A program made the translations under genes and the position numbers. Shown here one piece after another: positions 56,010-63,009 of a DNA stretch of 64,000 nt. Positions within the stretch are counted from its first letter, which is position 1, and the number at the start of each line of letters is the position of its first letter. The notes under the pieces were generated by a model. That model saw only the letters and a list, made by a program, of their open reading frames with translations, did no database searches and was not told where the DNA came from. Origin of the DNA: Enterococcus malodoratus ATCC 43197 (lineage in GTDB: Bacteria > Bacillota > Bacilli > Lactobacillales > Enterococcaceae); assembly GCF_000407185.1 (NCBI RefSeq), contig NZ_KE136481.1, forward strand, positions 265,136-329,135. The letters are read 5' to 3'.

Positions 56010-56606
56010 ATGTCTCAATTTTTAGAAACACTAAAAGATCGTCGCTCTTTTTACGCTTTAGGACACGACGTAAAATTATCTGAAGAAGAAATCACTGAAT
56101 TAATCAAAGATGCAGTTAAGAATAGTCCAACTGCTTTTAATGCACAATCTCCACGTGCAGTTATCCTTTTTGGCGAAGCTCATGAAAAATTATGGGATAT
56201 TGTTGAAGAAGCATTGAAACCAGTCACGCCTGCAGAAGTCTTTCCTAATACACAAGCAAAAGTTGCTGGGTTTAGAAATGCTTTAGGAACTGTAATGTTC
56301 TTTAAAGAAACCGATACAGTGAAAAACTTGCAAGAACAATTCACTTTATACGCTGATAACTTCCCAGATTGGGCTGAGCAATCAAACGGGATCGCAACAG
56401 CGAATGCTTGGACTGCTTTAACAGCGGCTGGTCTTGGTGCGAACCTGCAGCATTATAATCCAATTATTGACGATGCCGTGGCAAAAGAATGGAACATTCC
56501 TGCTAACTGGCAATTACGTTCTCAATTGGTCTTTGGTTCTAAAGAAGGCGAAGCAAACGAAAAAGAATTCTTAGCAGATGACGAACGTTTCCGCGTTTTC
56601 CGTTAA
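56010..56606 (+). CDS. Nitroreductase family protein
   Basis: The protein has 198 residues from the ATG at 56010 (AAAGGTGG at 7 bp). FMN-binding NfsB-like/YdgI-like fold: RRSFYALGHDVKLSEEEITELI, the flavin contact NSPTAFNAQSPRAVILFG and AWTALTAAGLGANLQHYNP. This subgroup (oxidoreductases similar to Bacillus YodC/YfkO or HypO of lactic acid bacteria) reduces quinones or nitro compounds with NAD(P)H. The true substrate is not deducible. It is monocistronic with its own terminator. Confidence 0.9.
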   Translation: MSQFLETLKDRRSFYALGHDVKLSEEEITELIKDAVKNSPTAFNAQSPRAVILFGEAHEKLWDIVEEALKPVTPAEVFPNTQAKVAGFRNALGTVMFFKETDTVKNLQEQFTLYADNFPDWAEQSNGIATANAWTALTAAGLGANLQHYNPIIDDAVAKEWNIPANWQLRSQLVFGSKEGEANEKEFLADDERFRVFR

Positions 56607-56623
56607 TAGCTTAAATTATCCGC

Positions 56624-56658
56624 AAGCAATGCTGATTCAATTCAGCATTGCTTTTTTA
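56624..56658 (+). terminator. Terminator of the nitroreductase gene
   Basis: AGCAATGCTGA/TCAGCATTGCT stem with TTCAAT-type loop and six T. Confidence 0.92.
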
Positions 56659-56680
56659 TGTACAAACAAATTAATGAGTC

Positions 56681-56714
56681 AAAAATAGGATGACGAAAAC
56701 GTCATCCTATTTCC
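56681..56714 (-). terminator. Terminator of the 164-residue membrane protein gene
   Basis: AAATAGGATGACG/CGTCATCCTATTT around AAAA; on the minus strand the stem overlaps the stop codon and is followed by TTTTTGA. Confidence 0.88.
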
Positions 56715-57201
56715 CATCTTTGTCTTGATCATCTTTAGTCAGAATTTCTAAAGTACTGCCTTCATTAAGGTGCGTCGAAAGAAAAACGACAAATTCCGTT
56801 AGTGAATAGTCGAAGGTTAAAATCGGTCCTCGACGTTCTCGACGAAAATAATTAAGCTTTATTAATCCGCTTTCTTCTTGAAACAATACTACCCGCTCTA
56901 TTTCCTTCAGTGGAATACCACGGTTATCTAAACTAAAAAGAATTAAACTATCCTCAGTGAAGCCCTTTTTATCTAACAAAAAACTTACCATCACTAAAGC
57001 AGCTAAAATTGTCTGTATACGGCCATTCAAATCCTGCCAACTACTAAAGCCAATCCACAAAATCAACAGCGCTAAAAAAAGATAAAACGGATATTGTTTG
57101 CGTCGCCTAAAGACTGGAATAACTATGTCTTTACGTGCCATCAGTAAAAAGATGTACAGAATAACCGTAAAAATTCCCAATAACAATGTAAATATATTCA
57201 A
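56707..57201 (-). CDS. Uncharacterised membrane protein with PH-like C-terminus
   Basis: The protein has 164 residues. Three predicted membrane helices (about 1-20, 39-57 and 64-81) separated by short loops, the first loop being strongly basic (FRRRKQ). The soluble C-terminal half has alternating strands (LILFSLDNRGIPLKEIERVVLFQ...GLIKLNYFRRERRGP) of a layout seen in PH-like membrane proteins. I do not recognise a named family. It is followed on the same strand after 12 bp upstream by the small DUF2187-like gene, so the two form one unit. Confidence 0.75.
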   Translation of the reverse strand: MNIFTLLLGIFTVILYIFLLMARKDIVIPVFRRRKQYPFYLFLALLILWIGFSSWQDLNGRIQTILAALVMVSFLLDKKGFTEDSLILFSLDNRGIPLKEIERVVLFQEESGLIKLNYFRRERRGPILTFDYSLTEFVVFLSTHLNEGSTLEILTKDDQDKDGK

Positions 57202-57213
57202 AAAAACCGCCTT

Positions 57214-57417
57214 CTAACTTGGAATGAAATTAGAATATTTTACCACGACCATGTTAGATTTGTCATCCCGTTGCTCTTGGTCAATCTCTTCGCATTGGTT
57301 GATGCGGACGACTGCACAATTCGTCATCTTTGAGATTACTTCACCTTCCACAGATTCTTCGAAACCAATTGGATGGCAACGATAACTTCTTCCTAGTTCA
57401 ATTTCTTCTTCATTCAT
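57214..57417 (-). CDS. Small DUF2187-like protein
   Basis: The protein has 67 residues from the ATG at 57417 (GGAGGG at 8 bp); the longer frame to 57522 lacks a ribosome-binding site. The order VEGEVISKMTNCAVVRI then NMVVVKYSNFI resembles the KOW-like beta barrel of DUF2187 (YkvS) proteins, which carry an EG-V-I-K...NSVIVD pattern and a VVxHxxYxVI end. The resemblance is moderate, and function is unknown. It lies 12 bp before the membrane protein gene. Confidence 0.65.
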   Translation of the reverse strand: MNEEEIELGRSYRCHPIGFEESVEGEVISKMTNCAVVRINQCEEIDQEQRDDKSNMVVVKYSNFIPS

Positions 57418-57578
57418 ACAGTAAGCCCTCCAGTATCGACATTCATTTGTTCGTCTAGCTTTTGGATCAATGTTATTCGCATTATACCTAAGTATGGAAT
57501 GGTTTACAATCGAATTTTTCACTTCAGTCGCAAAAAAAAGCCAAATCGGGTAAAATTACTTTAGAGGAGTGATATTTT

Positions 57579-58106
57579 ATGGCAAATTTTTTTGATTCAA
57601 TCAAACGGTATGGATATTTGAGAAGTGCTTGTTACCTGATCCTTGGAATCGCTATTCTGTTTTCACCAAGAAGTGTCTTTAAAGGAATTGTGTACATCAT
57701 TTTCTTCTATTTATTAATTTTTGGTATTTTGCAGGTCGTTCGTGGATTAAGAGCAAAGAAATATACGGGAAATGTCGGGTTTGAGACGACTAGCGGCATC
57801 ATGCGAATTATTTTTGCTTTTGTTGTACTGGGTTTTTCAAAAGGAATCATCAGTATTTTACCGATGTTTTTAGGATTTATTATTCTGATTTTCGCCATTG
57901 GACAATTTTTGCAGAGCTGGTCTGCACGAAGAAATGGTTTTCCAGTTACCGGGCAAGTTGTCTACAGTGCTTTAATGATCATTGCCGGCTTTTTCCTATT
58001 ATTTAATCCTTTTAGCAGTTTAATGATTCTTTTTCAAATATTTGGGTTTTTATTGATCACTATGGCTGTTTCAGAATTTATTAATACACGCCGCTTTAAT
58101 CAGTAA
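57579..58106 (+). CDS. HdeD/DUF308-like membrane protein
   Basis: The protein has 175 residues with GAGGAG 8 bp before the ATG. Six membrane helices in three pairs (about 13-30, 35-53, 70-87, 91-108, 123-140 and 145-165) with the short-repeat layout of DUF308/HdeD. Typical motifs are LGIAILFSPRSVFKGIVYI and AGFFLLFNPFSSLMIL (two copies of the GxxLLFxP pattern). HdeD is linked to acid resistance in E. coli; the function in Gram-positives is unknown. Divergent from the DUF2187-like gene. Confidence 0.85.
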   Translation: MANFFDSIKRYGYLRSACYLILGIAILFSPRSVFKGIVYIIFFYLLIFGILQVVRGLRAKKYTGNVGFETTSGIMRIIFAFVVLGFSKGIISILPMFLGFIILIFAIGQFLQSWSARRNGFPVTGQVVYSALMIIAGFFLLFNPFSSLMILFQIFGFLLITMAVSEFINTRRFNQ

Positions 58107-58166
58107 AGAATTGTTTCTATTATAAGAAACATTTATACTGGATATATTAAAAAGAGTGAGGTTATT

Positions 58167-58562
58167 ATGAACACAGCAAGTGAACTTTATCAATTTACTA
58201 AAAAGTACGGTATTAATTATAATACCAATGAAGAAAAAGGGATTCTCTTGTTCAACAGCTTTTTGCAAAGCTTTCCCAAGACTACTTTTACTTTTTCTTT
58301 TATAGGTTTTCACAAATACGAAAGCGTAAAAAAGCAAGAAGGTCTTACCGCTTATGGAATTTCTGGGAACATTCTCTATGCGCTAAGCAAGCAAAAGGCA
58401 TATAAGTATAATCTCTATCAATGTAAAGAAATCAGTGGCAAAAAGAAGCTAAACGGGATTCGATTATCCTTGGTTTTCGACTCTGAAACCATCAATATCA
58501 ACCTTGGTTTTGCTGATGGCAATTTAGTTCTGTCCGCCTTAAAAAAGGCTGGAAAAAAATAA
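58167..58562 (+). CDS. Uncharacterised cytoplasmic protein
   Basis: The protein has 131 residues with GAGTGAGG upstream of the ATG. No signal or membrane segment; basic (many Lys), two Cys-free halves with one Cys in LYQCKEISG. A helix (MNTASELYQFTKKYG) is followed by alternating strands including GISGNILYALSKQKAYKYNL and LVFDSETININLGF, reminiscent of a PH-like beta sandwich. I recognise no family. It is in the same direction as the HdeD-like gene, 60 bp after it, and 59 bp before a tRNA gene. Confidence 0.7.
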   Translation: MNTASELYQFTKKYGINYNTNEEKGILLFNSFLQSFPKTTFTFSFIGFHKYESVKKQEGLTAYGISGNILYALSKQKAYKYNLYQCKEISGKKKLNGIRLSLVFDSETININLGFADGNLVLSALKKAGKK

Positions 58563-58621
58563 GCGAGACATTATATTTGAAGAATAGTGAAGCTAGCGTT
58601 ATACTTTTCTCTGTTCTTAAT

Positions 58622-58694
58622 TGGGATATGGCCAAACTGGTAAGGCGTCTGACTCTGAATCAGAAGAGTGCAGGTTCGAGCCCTGCTATCCCAA
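58622..58694 (+). tRNA. tRNA-Gln (anticodon CTG)
   Basis: Acceptor TGGGATA/TATCCCA, D-arm GGCC...GGC, anticodon stem TCTGA/TCAGA with loop CTCTGAA (anticodon CTG at 58655-58657), T-arm GCAGG-TTCGAGC-CCTGC and discriminator A. CCA is not encoded, so RNase Z (rnz, above) and CCA-adding enzyme are needed. It reads CAG codons. Confidence 0.95.
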
Positions 58695-58738
58695 TAAAAA
58701 AGGTTTTTGCTTTCTAGAAAGCAAAAACCTTTTTTGGT
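58695..58738. terminator. Bidirectional terminator after tRNA-Gln
   Basis: AAAAAAGGTTTTTGCTTTCT/AGAAAGCAAAAACCTTTTTT is a perfect long palindrome serving the tRNA and the minus-strand usp gene. Confidence 0.93.
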
Positions 58739-58752
58739 TTAAATGAATCATT

Positions 58753-59184
58753 TTAAGATTTGACCACCATAACATTGCAATGAGCGTGGTTTACTACATA
58801 TGCTGTTGTCGAACCAACTAACGCTTGTTCCACTGCGCCTCTTCCCGTCGCCCCGAGCATAATGAGATCAACTTGATTCTCTAGTGCGTAATCGATAATT
58901 TTGCGTTTAGGATTTCCTGAATCAATTTTTGTCTCATAGTCGAATTGTGTTACATTTGAATTTGCGACTAATTGTTCCAATTCAATTTCAGCATTATTAA
59001 GATGGAATTTTAGTGAGTCGTTAATAAATGCCGGATCACCAATCGAAAATTTGTAATCGACTACAGTCAAAATAAAAAGCTTTGCATCATTGCGTTCAGC
59101 TACACTTAGAGCTTCATTAAATGCGTCAGTTGAGGCTGGCGAGCCATCCACCGCAACAAGTATTTTTTTATAGCTTTCTTTCAT
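58753..59184 (-). CDS. Universal stress protein (UspA family)
   Basis: The protein has 143 residues, starting MKESYKKILVAVDGSPAS. The ATP-binding type motif is conserved near the C-terminus: MLGATGRGAVEQALVGSTTAYVVNHAHCNVMVVKS (G-2x-G-9x-G(S/T)). AVDGS at beta-1 is the usual start. Such proteins bind ATP and support survival under stress; a specific task cannot be read from sequence. It is monocistronic, with GGAGG upstream. Confidence 0.93.
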   Translation of the reverse strand: MKESYKKILVAVDGSPASTDAFNEALSVAERNDAKLFILTVVDYKFSIGDPAFINDSLKFHLNNAEIELEQLVANSNVTQFDYETKIDSGNPKRKIIDYALENQVDLIMLGATGRGAVEQALVGSTTAYVVNHAHCNVMVVKS

Positions 59185-59336
59185 TAGAAACGCCTCCCTT
59201 ATCTACATTATACATCAACTACTTCTTTCTAGAAAACTAAAGCCTGCTCTCTTCATAACGAATATTTTTTAGTTACTTCCCTAAAAAAAATAACTAACTT
59301 AGTCTTTTTGCTAATATTTTTATGGTAAAATAAATT

Positions 59337-59395
59337 GAGCAGCAATTTCCCCGCCGACTGATAAATCCTTATCGTTGGACTTGTTGCTCCTTTTT
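59337..59395 (+). other. Long structured leader/terminator upstream of azlCD
   Basis: GAGCAGCAA (59337-59345) pairs with TTGTTGCTC (59381-59389); inside, CCGAC and GATAA pair with TTATC and GTTGG. A CTTTTTAT tract follows. An AT-rich promoter-like stretch lies immediately upstream (59300-59335), and azlC begins 70 bp further on. It looks like an attenuator or short riboswitch-like leader. No T-box core or leader peptide is visible. Confidence 0.6.
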
Positions 59396-59467
59396 ATATT
59401 CTTTCTCCTCTTGTTTTTTTATTAGTTTTGGTCTAATATAATTAAAACAAAATGAGAGGGTGTATGG

Positions 59468-60178
59468 ATGGATAATCGTATAACACAGACATCTAGTTTT
59501 TCAGATGGCGTTAAGGCCTGTCTCCCTACAATTATGGGTTATTTAGGCATCGGTATCGCGATGGGAATCGTGGGGAAATCCGCCCATCTTGCTATTTGGC
59601 AAATATTTTTAATGTCGACTCTTGTCTATGCGGGCAGTGCCCAATTCATTTTATGCGGTTTGCTACTATTAAGCGCGCCGATTTTATCAATCGTTTTTAC
59701 TGTCTTCTTGGTCAACTTACGACATTTACTGATGAGTCTTTCTGTTGCTCATTATTTCAAAGAAGACTCCCTGCTAAACGGTATTGCTATCGGAACACTA
59801 CTAACAGATGAATCCTATGGTGTGTTGATGGCTACTCTTGCGCAAGAGAAAAAGGTTACTAGCAATTGGGTACATGGATTGAATATAACTGCTTATCTTG
59901 TCTGGATCCTTGCAACTGTTATCGGTGCATTACTTGGAAACTTTATTCCCGATCCTACAGTATTCGGATTCGATTTTGCTTTGACGGCAATGTTCCTTGG
60001 TTTATTTCTCTTTCAAGTACAATTACCGCTGAAAAGACAAAAGCATAAAACACTGATCATTTTAGCTGTGACGACTGTCAGTCTTTTTCTTTTAATGCGT
60101 TTCGTTTCAGCCGAATTTTCTGTCATTTTAGCAACCTTACTTGGATGCTTTACGGGGGGGCTGATGAAAGATGAGTAA
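59468..60178 (+). CDS. azlC: Branched-chain amino acid exporter large subunit AzlC
   Basis: The protein has 236 residues with GAGAGGG upstream of the ATG. Family motifs are FSDGVKACLPTIMGYLGIGIAMG, QIFLMSTLVYAGSAQFIL (the GxAQF core) and VNLRHLLMSLSVAHYF, and the later LTDESYGVLM. Seven or so membrane helices. AzlC with the small AzlD forms an exporter for branched-chain amino acids and analogues such as azaleucine. It overlaps azlD by 8 bp. Confidence 0.94.
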   Translation: MDNRITQTSSFSDGVKACLPTIMGYLGIGIAMGIVGKSAHLAIWQIFLMSTLVYAGSAQFILCGLLLLSAPILSIVFTVFLVNLRHLLMSLSVAHYFKEDSLLNGIAIGTLLTDESYGVLMATLAQEKKVTSNWVHGLNITAYLVWILATVIGALLGNFIPDPTVFGFDFALTAMFLGLFLFQVQLPLKRQKHKTLIILAVTTVSLFLLMRFVSAEFSVILATLLGCFTGGLMKDE

Positions 60179-60491
60179 CTATTACTACTTATTAACACTT
60201 TTTGGCTGCGCCTTAGTGACATGGATTCCACGAGTATTACCCTTTGTCCTTACCAAAGCAATCACATTGCCACCTGTTTTAGAAAAATTCTTAAGCTATC
60301 TTCCAATGACGATTTTGACTGCCTTGCTGATGCAAAGCTTACTGAATTTTCAAACAGGGCATTTTCCAACACTGCGTATTCCAGAAGTTCTGGCATGTAT
60401 TCCTGCTCTAATCGTTGGTATTCGCACTAAAGATCTGATGAAAATTGTCTTGACAGGCGTGTTAGGAATCGCACTCTTACGGCTGCTTTAA
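60171..60491 (+). CDS. azlD: Branched-chain amino acid exporter small subunit AzlD
   Basis: The protein has 106 residues, four membrane helices, with WIPRVLPFVLTKAITLPPVLEKFLSYLPMTILTALL typical of AzlD and PALIVGIRTKDLMKIVLTGVLGIALLRLL at the end. It starts inside the azlC stop region (ATGAGTAA), so translation is coupled. Membrane partner of AzlC. The IS21 element begins about 90 bp downstream. Confidence 0.93.
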   Translation: MSNYYYLLTLFGCALVTWIPRVLPFVLTKAITLPPVLEKFLSYLPMTILTALLMQSLLNFQTGHFPTLRIPEVLACIPALIVGIRTKDLMKIVLTGVLGIALLRLL

Positions 60492-60520
60492 ATCACACCT
60501 GTTATAGAGCTTATTTCTGG

Positions 60521-60577
60521 TTTTACTTGCACCATTGATGTAATATATAACAAAATAATAGAAAAAGGAGTAATTCT
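60521..60577 (+). promoter_or_regulatory. Severed promoter and ribosome-binding site of the gene at 62748
   Basis: TTTTAC (60521-60526) and TATATA (60544-60549) are a weak promoter with 17-bp spacing. AAAGGAG (60564-60570) is followed by TAATTCT (60571-60577) and then the IS left end. Removing the element and one TAATTCT places AAAGGAG 8 bp before the ATG at 62748. Confidence 0.8.
60571..60577. repeat. Target site duplication, left copy
   Basis: TAATTCT directly abuts the left terminus TGTCAAGGG; an identical 7-mer follows the right terminus at 62740-62746. Confidence 0.9.
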
Positions 60578-60581
60578 TGTC

Positions 60582-60626
60582 AAGGGCCATAATAAAATGT
60601 TGGTTTTGGGCCATTGAAATTGTAGG
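60582..60626. repeat. Left terminal repeats L1 and L2 of the IS21 element
   Basis: L1 AAGGGCCATAATAAAATGTTGG and L2 TTGGGCCATTGAAATTGTAGG share GGGCCAT-N-GAA/TAA-A-TGT-GG. They are presumed transposase binding sites. Confidence 0.85.
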
Positions 60627-60637
60627 TAGTTTTCTCT

Positions 60638-61399
60638 TTATCGTTTCGTTTCTTTTCCTTTCGTTTCACTATAACTTTTCATTCGATAGGAAGGTCCTGT
60701 AATTTGAATAATTTTAGAATGATGGACCAATCGGTCCAATAAAGCATTAGTCAATTTCTTATTACCAAAAATTTCGGACCATTGAGACAGAGGAATATTC
60801 GTTGTAATAATCGTTGATTTTCTTTCGTATCGCATATTAATTAGTTGAAACAGTAAGTTAGATCCTTCTTTTGAGAAGGGGAGATACCCGACTTCATCAA
60901 TAATTAATACAGAATAGCTCGCATATTTTTTGAGCATGGTATCACTTGTCCCACGTTTATGTGCCCGGATAAGTCGATTAACCAGTTCTGTACTAGTGAT
61001 AAATAAACAGCTCTGCCCTCTATCAATACACTCTAAACCAATTGAAACGGCTAAATGAGTTTTTCCAACACCGCTATTTCCAATGAATAAAAGGTTGTCA
61101 TACGTGTCTAAAAAGCGTAATGTCACTAAATCTTGAATTTCACTTTTTTTGATTTTGGGTTGAAAATCAAAGTTAAAATCATGAAGGCGTTTATGATAGG
61201 GAAACATTGCCCGTTTTAAAATTTTTCTTTGGGTCTCCTTTCTACGATAGCTAATTTCTTGATGTGTTAATTCAAATAAAGAATCAACTAGAGATTGTTC
61301 ATTTTTAGCTACTTCATCTAAATGGGCAGGTAAAATTTCTTTGATACAGGTAAGATTTAAATCTGATAATTGATTTAATAACTGATGGTAATTTGACAT
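60638..61399 (-). CDS. istB: IS21-family ATP-binding helper protein IstB
   Basis: The protein has 253 residues from the ATG at 61399 (AAGGAGG at 5 bp, overlapping the istA stop). AAA+ motifs: Walker A LLFIGNSGVGKTHLAVSIG, Walker B VLIIDEVGYLPFSKEG, sensor region STIITTNIPLSQWSEIFG and the Arg-finger-type LLDRLVHHSKIIQITG. IstB multimerises on target DNA and delivers it to IstA. Ten bases separate it from istA, which lies upstream on the same strand. The frame is uninterrupted. Confidence 0.96.
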   Translation of the reverse strand: MSNYHQLLNQLSDLNLTCIKEILPAHLDEVAKNEQSLVDSLFELTHQEISYRRKETQRKILKRAMFPYHKRLHDFNFDFQPKIKKSEIQDLVTLRFLDTYDNLLFIGNSGVGKTHLAVSIGLECIDRGQSCLFITSTELVNRLIRAHKRGTSDTMLKKYASYSVLIIDEVGYLPFSKEGSNLLFQLINMRYERKSTIITTNIPLSQWSEIFGNKKLTNALLDRLVHHSKIIQITGPSYRMKSYSETKGKETKR

Positions 61400-61409
61400 A
61401 TGAGCCTCC

Positions 61410-62636
61410 TTATAATTCATCGTAAGCATCTAAATTTTCTTCTACAAAGCGCTCCAACTCTTCGTCTTCTAAGTATTTGAAGACATCAGATCGAAGAATC
61501 TCAAGAGAGTCATCACGTTGATAATTTAAGGTTTTTTTGCTTAATGGGTGCGAGCGAATACATTGATGGCCATACCAAATGAATAGACTGTCCTTACGGA
61601 CATCTAAAGTTACCTCTTTACCAATATATTTCACGGGAACAGAATACTTTGAGTTTTGATATTGGACCATGGATTCAATGGAAACTTTTCTAATTACGTG
61701 TTGGGTTCTAGAAACATATCTGACTAATTCTAAACGATTGAAAGGACGCAACACCGATTGTTCATCTATAAGAAGCTTAGAGGGATGATTATTCACTGCT
61801 TGAGAACGTTCATTATTTAAGTCATTCATAAACTCATAGACGATTCGTTTTAGCTCCTGCTCATTTTCAAACTCGTAGTTAAAGACCATTAAGCGGTTAA
61901 CAGTACGAGCTAAAGCTTCAACTTTGCCTTTGGTTTGTGGACGAAAAGGGCGACAAGCAATCGGATTGAATCCAGCATCTTTAGCAAATTGACGAAATTT
62001 TTCGTTAAAAACGGTTTGACCAAATTGGCTTTTACTTCTATCAACAACTGTTTTCATATTGTCAAACCAAATTTCTTGAGGAACACCATTCCCGCAGTAC
62101 TCAAACGCATTGACCAAACAATTGAAGACATTCGCTTGGGTTCGATCAAAGGTTACCTCTAAGTATTTCATGCGAGAATAGCCTAGAATATATAGAAAAA
62201 GATTGAAGTAAAAGACTTCACCATGTTTACTCACCATCTTAATATTTTCTTTCCAATCGACTTGAGCAGAAAGACCTGGCGTCGTTTCAATTCGAATGGT
62301 TGCCTTTTTTACACGCTTTTCTCGATAGTTCCGACAATATCGTTTGACGGTGGTATAGCCACCTTGATATCCTTTTTTCTTAATAAAATAATAAATTGAA
62401 GAAGCGGAACAGCTTAACTCCATTTTATCTTTAATAATTTCTTCAAAACCGCTTAATAAAAGAGGAGCAGAAGATTGTCTCTTTTTGATCTGTTCTACTT
62501 CCCCTTTAGTTCCAGCTTCATAGTAACGCTTGACTGTTCGGTAATCACAATTATATTGCTTGGCCATGGCTGCATAGTTAGGTTGAATATCGTTCATAAT
62601 GTGTCGTAAGACTCCTTCTAAGACATCTTTTCGCAT
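61410..62636 (-). CDS. istA: IS21-family transposase IstA
   Basis: The protein has 408 residues with AAGGAGAG 8 bp before the ATG. An N-terminal HTH (PNYAAMAKQYNCDYRTVKRYYEAG) binds the terminal repeats. The DDE catalytic core has Asp in AQVDWKEN, Asp in IWFDNMKTVVD and Glu in TKGKVEALART, and the C-terminus has the beta-barrel typical of Mu/IS21 transposases (YSVPVKYIGKEVTLDV). All catalytic residues are present, so the element is probably active. Confidence 0.96.
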   Translation of the reverse strand: MRKDVLEGVLRHIMNDIQPNYAAMAKQYNCDYRTVKRYYEAGTKGEVEQIKKRQSSAPLLLSGFEEIIKDKMELSCSASSIYYFIKKKGYQGGYTTVKRYCRNYREKRVKKATIRIETTPGLSAQVDWKENIKMVSKHGEVFYFNLFLYILGYSRMKYLEVTFDRTQANVFNCLVNAFEYCGNGVPQEIWFDNMKTVVDRSKSQFGQTVFNEKFRQFAKDAGFNPIACRPFRPQTKGKVEALARTVNRLMVFNYEFENEQELKRIVYEFMNDLNNERSQAVNNHPSKLLIDEQSVLRPFNRLELVRYVSRTQHVIRKVSIESMVQYQNSKYSVPVKYIGKEVTLDVRKDSLFIWYGHQCIRSHPLSKKTLNYQRDDSLEILRSDVFKYLEDEELERFVEENLDAYDEL

Positions 62637-62690
62637 GAGTCACTCTCCTTGAATGGTTTCATGAAAAAGAATATCAGATTTTAAATCTAA

Positions 62691-62735
62691 CCTACATTTT
62701 CGATGGCCCTTTTCCTACATTTTATCGTGGCCCTT
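62691..62735. repeat. Right terminal repeats R1 and R2 of the IS21 element
   Basis: Read on the minus strand, R1 (62735-62714) and R2 (62711-62691) both follow GGGCCA(C/T)-GA-AAATGTAGG, matching the left repeats. Confidence 0.85.
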
Positions 62736-62739
62736 TACA

Positions 62740-62746
62740 TAATTCT
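62740..62746. repeat. Target site duplication, right copy
   Basis: TAATTCT immediately after the right terminus (ending TTTACA), identical to 60571-60577; the ATG of the next gene is 2 bp further. Confidence 0.9.
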
Positions 62747-62747
62747 C

Positions 62748-62966
62748 ATGAAAAAGATCGCTGGATATTTCTTTGAAAAACCTTTGGTATTAGACAACAA
62801 AAAAGCTTTCGAAATCGACCTTCCAACGGACACTTTGTATGATGGGAACGAACTAGTTTTGGAATCAAACCAGCAGATTCTATGCGAGATAGGAAAAAAA
62901 TATGAATACCCATCAGATAGTCTCCATAGCTTTTTCGTTATTTCTGAAATTTCTGATGTAGACTAA
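62748..62966 (+). CDS. Uncharacterised 72-residue protein gene cut off from its ribosome-binding site by IS21
   Basis: The protein has 72 residues, starting MKKIAGYFFEKPLVLDNKK. No signal, membrane segment or known motif; acidic C-terminus (FFVISEISDVD). I do not recognise it. The open frame itself is intact and ends at a good terminator. The DNA now preceding the ATG (GGCCCTTTACATAATTCTC) has no Shine-Dalgarno sequence; the original AAAGGAG lies 2.2 kb away on the other side of the IS. Translation should therefore be abolished or very low. It is a likely expression-null allele rather than a coding-frame pseudogene. Confidence 0.75.
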   Translation: MKKIAGYFFEKPLVLDNKKAFEIDLPTDTLYDGNELVLESNQQILCEIGKKYEYPSDSLHSFFVISEISDVD

Positions 62967-63009
62967 AAAGGACCTCGATGAAAATTTTATTTCATCGAGG
63001 TCTTTTTTG
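62964..63009. terminator. Bidirectional terminator between the 72-residue gene and the GH73 gene
   Basis: AAAAAGGACCTCGATGAAA/TTTCATCGAGGTCTTTTTT forms a strong stem with runs on both sides. Confidence 0.92.

Larger units (their letters stand above)
60578..62739 (-). mobile_element. IS21-family insertion sequence, apparently intact
   Basis: 2162 bp. Both ends start TGT(A/C)AAGGGCCA and contain two copies of a roughly 21-bp repeat: left 60582-60603 and 60606-60626, right (inverted) 62714-62735 and 62691-62711. Such paired terminal repeats are typical of IS21 elements. istA and istB, both full-length, fill the interior. The 7-bp target duplication is perfect, which points to recent transposition. 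Confidence 0.95.

Noticed and set aside
60492-63009. Prophage or defence island around the IS element
   Set aside because: Only a single IS21 element with a simple 7-bp target duplication is present; flanking genes are ordinary and no integrase, att repeat, restriction or toxin gene is seen.
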